Source: Heterobilharzia americana (taxonomy: Eukaryota; Platyhelminthes; Trematoda; Strigeidida; Schistosomatidae). From it: a stretch of 64,000 nucleotides of DNA. This document shows, piece by piece, positions 57,341-64,000 of the stretch. Position 1 is the first letter of the stretch; every line of letters begins with the position of its first letter. Both the position numbers and the translations under genes were made by a program. The DNA lies in contig OX104130.1 of NCBI GenBank assembly GCA_944470555.2, positions 67,151,160 to 67,215,159 of the forward strand, read 5' to 3'. Below the pieces are notes generated by a model. It ran no database searches, was not told the origin of the DNA, and saw only the letters and a list, made by a program, of their open reading frames with translations.

Positions 57341-60300
57341 TGGCAGCAGCCTGACACGCGATAAATATCACACACATACACAAGCACTACTCAGAGCCTT
57401 TAAAAATTTAGTTACAAAAATGACTTCATTCTAGATTGGTGGAACACTCTCAGTCTGTCATACCTACGCAAACAATTTGTTTACCTATCTGACTGACTAC
57501 ACTTTCATCTCCATCCTTCAAAAGAGCGAAGGTCAGTTTTTTTACCCAAGTGACTTAAGATGGCTTAGAACTTGGAGTTCTTTACTGACCTACGCTTAGG
57601 TGACTGACCATATAGGACAGGATATCAAAGTTGATGTTATTGGAGCATAAGGCCAGCCGAACTGCTTACGGAAGTGCTCCTTTCGGTATTCCTAGGCCCC
57701 TGTCAAAGTTGGCATTTGGATTACCATTTAATTTACAAATCATCTCACTAACACCAGGTTTCTCGCTACAGGTGGCTAAGATGGGCTGAAGCAGCTTCTG
57801 ACTACTGCCGGATACAGAACTCAAAAGTAACTTAAGGACACTATTTTACTCGCTGTCCGCTGGAATACGCCGAGTCGAAAATTTGCAAAAAGCTCGTAGA
57901 CATGTACTGCTAAACAGCAGGGCCTTCCTCAAATCCAAAAGCAGCTTGATTCTACATGTTCATGGTGCATTATGGATGAAATCAACACTCATATCTACTT
58001 CCTAGAGGTTCGACAGCTAACCGTGAATCTAACTTATCTTTGTATTTAGTAACAATCCCAAGTGAAACCATATTTTTTACGCCGACGCGTTTCGGACGAC
58101 GATTTCGACGGCTACCTAGATGAAAAGTGAACTTAGTACACACCGAAGCGTAGTCAGAGTTCAGACAGGTGCTCTATAATGAGCGGAAGTCCTGAAAATA
58201 CCGCGCCATCTGGTAGCTGATTGCTGATGATGTATTTCAGTTCAAGCAGAGGGAAAACACTAGGCGGCACAACGGTGATGACTTTCCTGGAGGTTGGTTA
58301 CCAACATGTTGTTATCTAAACAGAGCAGCAGAATAAGTTCCATTTTATCTGACCTACAACAACCCAAACGCAGCTAACTACCTAAGCAGTTATTCTATAA
58401 CTGTAGAACCCTGGACTGCATATCCAAGTCACCAGCTTGTTTCACGGTGTCTATCAAGTACTCCTGGTACAGAATGTCACCTAGTTTGTGGTAGAACTCA
58501 TTCTTAACTGCGTCCTTGTGTTAGTCAGTCAAGACGTAAGCAGAAATGACAAAAAGATATTATTTTTTTACCAGTTTACTGTCACTTTATTCGAACCTCC
58601 TAACATAGCAGGACAAAAATAACTTTTGATAGGGATGTGATCTATAAGTGCAGCTTCAACCCTGGCGCTTAGTGCGATGCAAACATAAGCAGGGCGAGCA
58701 GCTATGCTATGGGGTCCTCAGATAAGTGCACTGTGAATACAATTTGTGAGCTAACAGTTTAGGAGCTTATTCGAAGTATTTCGCTGGGATCTTGTACACC
58801 GGTCTCTGAAATACACCGCCAAAACCCTAGCCAAACCTGTTTGTAGCCTTGTCTGCATCAAAGTTCGAATGTTGAGGATGGCCAGCTTAAGGGGTTCGCG
58901 TGGTTTGAGAGCAGTTGTATCAGATATCATACTGAAAGATAGCTTTCTTGAAGCAACCGTTTAATAAATCAAGACGATGCAAGTAGAGCAGAATTTTAGT
59001 CAGTAACGTGTAGCTAAGTGGTACAAAAATGCATAGAGATATATCAAAAAATGATACGGTAGACAGTATAGTTCAGATGTAGATATAAATGTCATATCAG
59101 ATTAGCAAATTGTTAAATGGGGTTGGAAGCTGACAACAGGAAGACCTGATACATCCTTTGTGTACTTCAGTGTTAGTGTCGATTCATAAATTGCATGGTG
59201 GCTGTGATTTTCCCCGGATGCTCAGAACAAAACACGTGATTTTCCGAAGGGAACACTGTCTGAGCCTTTGACTTGAAGTTTGTTCCATAAGGCAGTGGGA
59301 AGATGTGAGACACTGCACTCTCATTTTTTCGGTGGCCATACGTTTAGTATTGTAAAGCCCATACGCACCACTACTGTGGAATCGGAGTTTCCCAAATCCC
59401 TTAGTTGTTGTCTGCATGTATACTATTCCGGTGATGGTGCGGATGTTTCCTTTTGTTCCCTCACTTTTGCGGAAACACCCTAGCCGTGTGAAGGTGTTGT
59501 GTAGGACTTCCTTGGTAGGTGCTATGAACACTGGTTGGATAAGAGAGATAGGATGAGAAGATCATCTTATCCTCAGCCACATCAGGACATCTCTAGACAA
59601 GTGGAATGCATCAGGCAGCATGAATTAACCTACTGGATAATCTGTGGTTGACTGACTTCAAGTATCTTAAACCGGTTTCCATCCTTGCAGTGTATAACCA
59701 CTCTGTTAACAAATAGGTTATGAAACTTCATTCTTTTTAGTCATAATCTATTGGTTAGTTGGAACGTACTGTTTTAGCAACGGTTTGATTACATGATATC
59801 AGTAAGGTAGGAAATTAAAAAATCTTAAAAGCTGCAATCTATTATCTGTCTTATTCAAAAAATCAATTACATTTATCCCAGTTGTACAGCCAGTTAGTCA
59901 GTCAAACATTCAGTTAAAAACAATCAAAACCATGACAAGAATAATTAATTTAGTTTGTTTCCTGAACATGATTTTTTCTTTCAATGAGAAAAGTAAGATG
60001 GATCAATAGACTGTACTTAATTCTGTCTGTAGTGATAGAATAAACTTTAGAGGGAAAAGATTATTGACAAGAGAATGGAATACTATTTAAGACAAACAAT
60101 CATCACATTTTGTTCTTATAAATTGTTGAAATTGAGGAGCATACAATGCAGCTGTTTGAACCTAGTTTTCTACCAAACTATAGTGAGCTACACAAAACTA
60201 TACTATGATCGCAATGAGGACCTTCGGTTAGCGTGTTGAGGAAGTCATCACTGAGTTAATCTATTAGACAGAGGGTTACTTTGCACAGTCATTAATCGCC

Positions 60301-60344
60301 ACAACATACTAAGGACTCGGTAACGCTACAGAGTGCCTTTCAGC
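57341..60344. other. No recognisable gene
   Basis: 3 kb of mixed composition, less AT-rich at 58000-58900. A 115-codon minus frame at 59184-59531 has no motif I know. Upstream parts of the CR1-like element could lie here in decayed form, but I could not read them. Confidence 0.4.
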
Positions 60345-60732
60345 TTTGTTGGCATTCATCACGGACAGACATCAGCTAGAGAACCCCCGAAAACCTGAGA
60401 GCACTGGATAGTTGTTTCGTCCTAACATAAGACTCCACAGTAGTGAACACTTATAACCCCGCCGGTGCTTATTACTTATATGATTGGAGATGAGATTTCC
60501 TGAAGTTGTGATGATAAGTCGCAGCCAGTCATGCCAACCATGTAGGATGTGAAGACAGTTACTCAACGACGGCATTGAATGGACGTCGCACTATGTCGTG
60601 AAACGACAGAAGTCGGAAATGTGGGACACTGGATACAAACCCATTGGCTTAATGGGAGCGTGTTAGTCGTGGAACCTGCAGATCTTGGGTTCAGACCTTG
60701 ATGAGATCATGAGTGCGCATTGCTAGGACAAA
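60345..60732. repeat. Family-2 inverted pair
   Basis: Minus unit 60345-60470 (hammerhead 60400-60447, 3' part ATCACGGACAGACATCAGCT on the plus strand) faces a plus unit starting about 60650 with GTGGAACCTGCAGATCTTGG, GTTCAGACCTTGATGAGATC and breaking off inside the hammerhead (GCGCATTGCTAGGAC). Confidence 0.68.
60400..60447 (-). ncRNA. Hammerhead-like motif, family 2, stem II intact
   Basis: Stem I CACTA/CAGTGC, core CTGTGGA (one change), stem II GTCT-TATGTTA-GGAC pairing with one wobble, GAAAC, stem III CAACTA. Confidence 0.55.
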
Positions 60733-60899
60733 AATTTGATTTTATTCTGTTTAGGTTAATTGTAGTTTACTCTTTATTTTAGATTATTCCATTACTAGGT
60801 AGCTGAAATTTTCTAAAGGAAAAACATTTCCAATTATATGTTGTTGATATTTAGCTGTAGTCATGTAAAGTACCAGGGTTACCAACCTAACTGTCCTTA
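60733..60899. other. Short spacer
   Basis: Nothing recognised. Confidence 0.4.
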
Positions 60900-61020
60900 C
60901 AAATGGTCATAATCTTTGGTGCTATAGTTTGTGAATCTCCCTTGTTGATTGAACCGAATTGATAGGTCATTATTTGTATATGAGCTCCTATACGGATGAC
61001 TCTTTTTTGTGAGTATTCTA
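60900..61020 (-). repeat. SM-alpha-like 3' region, minus arm
   Basis: Minus strand: AGTCATCCGTATAGGAGCTC, then AATGACCTATCAATTCGGTT and CAACAAGGGAGATTCAC, the downstream part of SM-alpha. It faces the plus unit at 61055. Confidence 0.68.
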
Positions 61021-61054
61021 AAATTTGATGTTAATGATGAATAATAGCTATTGT

Positions 61055-61140
61055 TAGTCAATGGTCTAGTGGATAACGCTGTAGCATTTGAAGCGACATG
61101 TAGCTGACAAGTCCTAAATAGGACGAAAAGCACGTTTCAG
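61055..61140 (+). repeat. SM-alpha-like unit, internally shortened, plus arm
   Basis: A-box-like TCAATGGTCTAGTGGATAAC, GTAGCATTTGAAGCGA, then directly the hammerhead (61098-61139). The segment with the B box is missing. Confidence 0.7.
61098..61139 (+). ncRNA. SM-alpha hammerhead, perfect stem II
   Basis: Core CTGACAA at 61104-61110 (one change), stem II GTCC/GGAC perfect at 61111-61124 around TAAATA, GAAA at 61125-61128, then AGCACGTTTC. Stem I arms are short. Confidence 0.65.
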
Positions 61141-62524
61141 CTAATTGTTTATTTTAAAATAATCCAACATTCCACCAACTAGTAAATTTCAATCTTTTTG
61201 TAGATTGATTATTGTTCACTCGGATTTCAAAAGTAGTATCATGCATACTATAAATATTTATTCTACCTATCAAGGCAGTTTATCTGATCTTGTGTTGAAG
61301 TCTCCACCTGGGGGTTCGAATCCACTACCAATTGCCTTATTCAGTCACATACTCATGAATATTATTCAGCAGATTAACAAATTAATTGTTTTGTGTATTT
61401 ACTTTTCAGAAGTTAGTTTTCTTTATCAAACCTCAACAAAAGAAACTTGAAATTATATAAACGGAATAAATTTTCGCCCACTGAAACCAGTAAAGTTATA
61501 CACTTAGAAACTGAATTCAATTTGGTTCCTGAGGCTTTTAAAGTTTCTGCTTTTTAGGGGTTGGTGAGAATGATTATATCCAAGATATAATTATATTTGA
61601 TAATGATAGTATTAATAATAATAAAATGATAATATTGGTTAGATTGAAAAATCAGGCTATCATCTGACCAGCCATTGATTTGCATCCTGTCTCGCGATGT
61701 ATGTGTGTTTGTATGCGTAAATGTTTAATCGCTGGCTTTTCTCTTTTCATTTTCAATCACCTGACTTTGTCTGTGGTTGGTGCGCATTGTTGCGGAAAAT
61801 TGGCAAATGAGGCGGAAGATTTTAGTCGCTTTCTATGAATTTTTTTTCTCTCTGTGGGGTGGAGTGTTGCTAGCGTTTCTTTTTACCCTGTTTTCATATC
61901 ATCCATTGTCTCCGATTTGCTTGCGTTCATCTAGATACATCTGTGTGTAAATGTGTGTTGGATAGTGATGTTAATATTCTTTCTAGTATGTATGTATGTA
62001 TGTGCTAATATGCGTTCCATTGGAATTCGAAGTTTTTTCTTCCTGCCTTGTTTTTCATATTTGTTTATTCGTTTACTCTAACTTTTCGCTGTTCTTTCTA
62101 TCCCCAGTTTATTCGATTCAACAAAAATTTCATCGACCAAAATTGAATAACTTGGAAAAGATTTTTCAATGAAATGAATTTGATTTAGTGATTAGTCATA
62201 AGAATACGCGCACAGGGATAAGTATAGATGATCTAATTTTATGACTATTAGAATAATCAAAACGCTAATGTTGATGGTTATTTTAGATATATGTGTAATA
62301 TAATAATATATAATATAGTGGTAATATTGGAGTAATCTTACCTGTTAATCTGGTCACTTAACTATTTGGACAAAAAGAAATAATTTGAAGGATTGAATTC
62401 ACTGGCGTATGTATGTATGTATAAAATGCTAAGGATAAAATGAGACACTTTACAAGTATATACGCATACTTTCTGTTTTCAGACGTAACTAACACTTACT
62501 TATGACTGGTTAACTAGTTTACTA
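61141..62524. other. No recognisable gene
   Basis: AT-rich spacer. A (TATG)n run lies at 61985-62003. A B-box-like GGGGGTTCGAATCCACTACC at 61310 hints at another tRNA-derived fragment, not assignable. Confidence 0.45.
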
Positions 62525-64000
62525 GTTACTAGCCGGTCCTAAGCCCGGGTAAACAGGGAAGGTTGGGCATAGGGCTAGCAACCCTACCCCGTAAAACAAA
62601 TCTAACCGCTAAAGAAACTTCAAAGCACAAACAAAATATAAAAAATGAAAACAAACTTATTCCCCGCTGGAATCGGAGAGGCGAAATGACGCCAGTTGGT
62701 GAAAGCCTTCGGGAAGCCAATTGGCCGATGTATTCTCTCTTCTCTCGATGAAAGCGAAAGTAAACGTGGGGACATGGAATGTCCGCACGATGTTTGAACC
62801 CAGTAAGGCAGCCCAGATTGCAAAGGAGATGAGAAGGTATAACATCGAAGTGCTTGGGATTTGCGAAAGCAGATGGAATGGGAGTGGACTCTCCAAACTG
62901 TCAACAGGAGAATCAATAATCTACTCCGGTCACCCAGACGCCAACCGCGAGCACACTGAGGGAGTGGCTATCATGATGTCCTCAAGAGCATCGAAGGCTC
63001 TCACGCAGTGGGAACCAATCTCCTCCAGGATCATGACAGCAAGATTCAACTCAAAAGGAAGAAAGGTCACAATCATACAATGTTATGCACCTACAAATAA
63101 TGCAGATGAAGAGAAAAGCAGGATTTCTACAGACAACTTCAATCAACACTGGACAAGACGTCAGTTGGCGATATCAAAATTCTAATGGGTGGGGTGACAT
63201 GAATGCCAAACTGGGAGGGGACAACACGGGAAGAGAACTAACCATGGGTCGAGAGGCACTAGGTGAAATGAATGAGAACGGAGAATTGTTTGCAGAATTC
63301 TGCGCATTCAACGATTTGGTGATTGGAGTCAGGCAGTGTGTTCAGGCACAAAGATATCCACAAAGCGACATGGATTTCACCAGATGGACACACTAAAAAT
63401 CAAATCGACTTTATCTCAATCTCAAGAAGATGGAGACGCAGTCTACTTAACACAAGGTCAAGAAGAGGAGCAGATGTAGGTTCAGACCACTATCTAGTGC
63501 AAGGAACCTTCCAAATCAAGTTAAAAGCCTTCAAGGAAGCTGGTGATAGACCTCAATTCAAGTACAACACTCGGAAACTGAAGGATGAAACTACAAAGGA
63601 GATCTTCAAGGCAGCCATCAAGACAAAATGGGAGACATCGAGCAACATCCCTGAAGAAACCTGTGTGGAAGAACACTGGAAGTCTTTGAAAGCTATGTGG
63701 AAAGAAACCTGCACAACAGTATTAGGAAGGAAGAAGAAAGAAGACAAAGAGTGGAATGGATCTCGACGGATACCTGGAAGCTGATAGAGGAGAGGAGGAT
63801 GGTGAAGCAGAAGATAAACCAGTGCAAGGATGCTCAACGACAAGAGGAACTGAGCACAATGTATAAAACACTGGACAAAGAAGTGAAGAAGAGTGCACGC
63901 AAAGACAAAAGACACTTCTACGAAACACTGGCAAGTGAAGCAGAACAGGCTGCAAACTGGTAGGAGAGACCTGACGACATTGTATCAAATAACCAGGTTG
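62525..64000 (+). mobile_element. RTE-type non-LTR retrotransposon copy 3, 5' part, cut by window edge
   Basis: Starts with a GC-richer 5' leader (ACTAGCCGGTCCTAAGCCCG, GGGCATAGGGCTAGCAACCC) and runs through the endonuclease into the linker to RT, where the window ends. It is the only copy with the leader and endonuclease start. It lacks the internal deletion of copies 1 and 2 up to where it can be compared (past 63860), so it represents the longer form. Confidence 0.88.
62721..64000 (+). pseudogene. RTE ORF2 protein, endonuclease and linker, frameshifted (copy 3)
   Basis: From the ATG at about 62751: VNVGTWNVRTMFEPSKAAQI (first endonuclease box with Asn), then VLGICESRWNGSGLS (catalytic Glu in CESRW), then IQCYAPTNNADEE. 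A shift near 63105-63180 moves to another frame with GDMNAKLGGDNTGRELTMGR (catalytic Asp-x-Asn). A further shift near 63330 leads to TKNQIDFISISRRW and GADVGSDHYLVQGTF (Ser-Asp-His box), and another near 63740 to a charged linker. This is the APE-type nuclease that nicks the target for LINE insertion. All four catalytic boxes can be read, but at least three frameshifts make it non-functional; the RT part lies beyond the window. Confidence 0.85.

Overview
The window looks like gene-poor, repeat-dense, AT-rich DNA from a trematode flatworm, most likely a schistosome. Three things point there: (1) many dispersed tRNA-like/hammerhead-ribozyme repeats matching the SM-alpha type known from Schistosoma; (2) Ty3/Gypsy elements whose Gag ends in a C-H-C-C knuckle, as in the flatworm CsRn1 group; (3) the company of RTE-type and CR1-type non-LTR elements and Penelope-like elements. 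I recognise no host protein gene or functional tRNA/rRNA gene. Every convincing coding stretch belongs to a retroelement, and nearly all are broken.

Layout. 1-186: tail of a CR1-like reverse transcriptase (RT), minus strand. 1234-6902: LTR retrotransposon copy A, minus strand, full structure but several frameshifts. 7230-7960: Penelope-like RT/GIY-YIG remnant, minus. 12351-13475: a second, different Penelope-like remnant, plus. 13679-18316: LTR retrotransposon copy B, minus, with two 432-bp LTRs that read as identical and an exact 4-bp target duplication, but lacking most of integrase. 18777-19208: older solo LTR of the same family with a perfect 4-bp duplication. 21.7-23.9 kb: hammerhead-bearing short repeats of two families. 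27338-29966 and 38920-41480: two RTE copies sharing an internal deletion and showing an identical/diverged/identical mosaic. 30-62 kb: AT-rich DNA studded with SM-alpha-like units, a second tRNA-like hammerhead family, and foldback tRNA-like repeats. 56480-57340: CR1-like RT remnant, minus. 62525-64000: 5' part of a third RTE copy, running off the right edge.

How the parts relate. Copy B of the LTR element is structurally recent yet cannot encode integrase, so its Gag is intact while its integration would have depended on another copy. The short hammerhead repeats have no protein and would depend on the LINE or Penelope machinery, remnants of which are present. Six of eight SM-alpha-like loci, and three of the loci of the second family, are minus-then-plus inverted pairs, so inverted duplication seems a recurrent mode of arrangement here. 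The second family (A/B-box-like promoter, hammerhead with a different stem I, its own 3' end) is the best candidate for something under-described.

Limits: all alignments were made by eye; family names beyond clade level are not assigned; percent identities are approximate.
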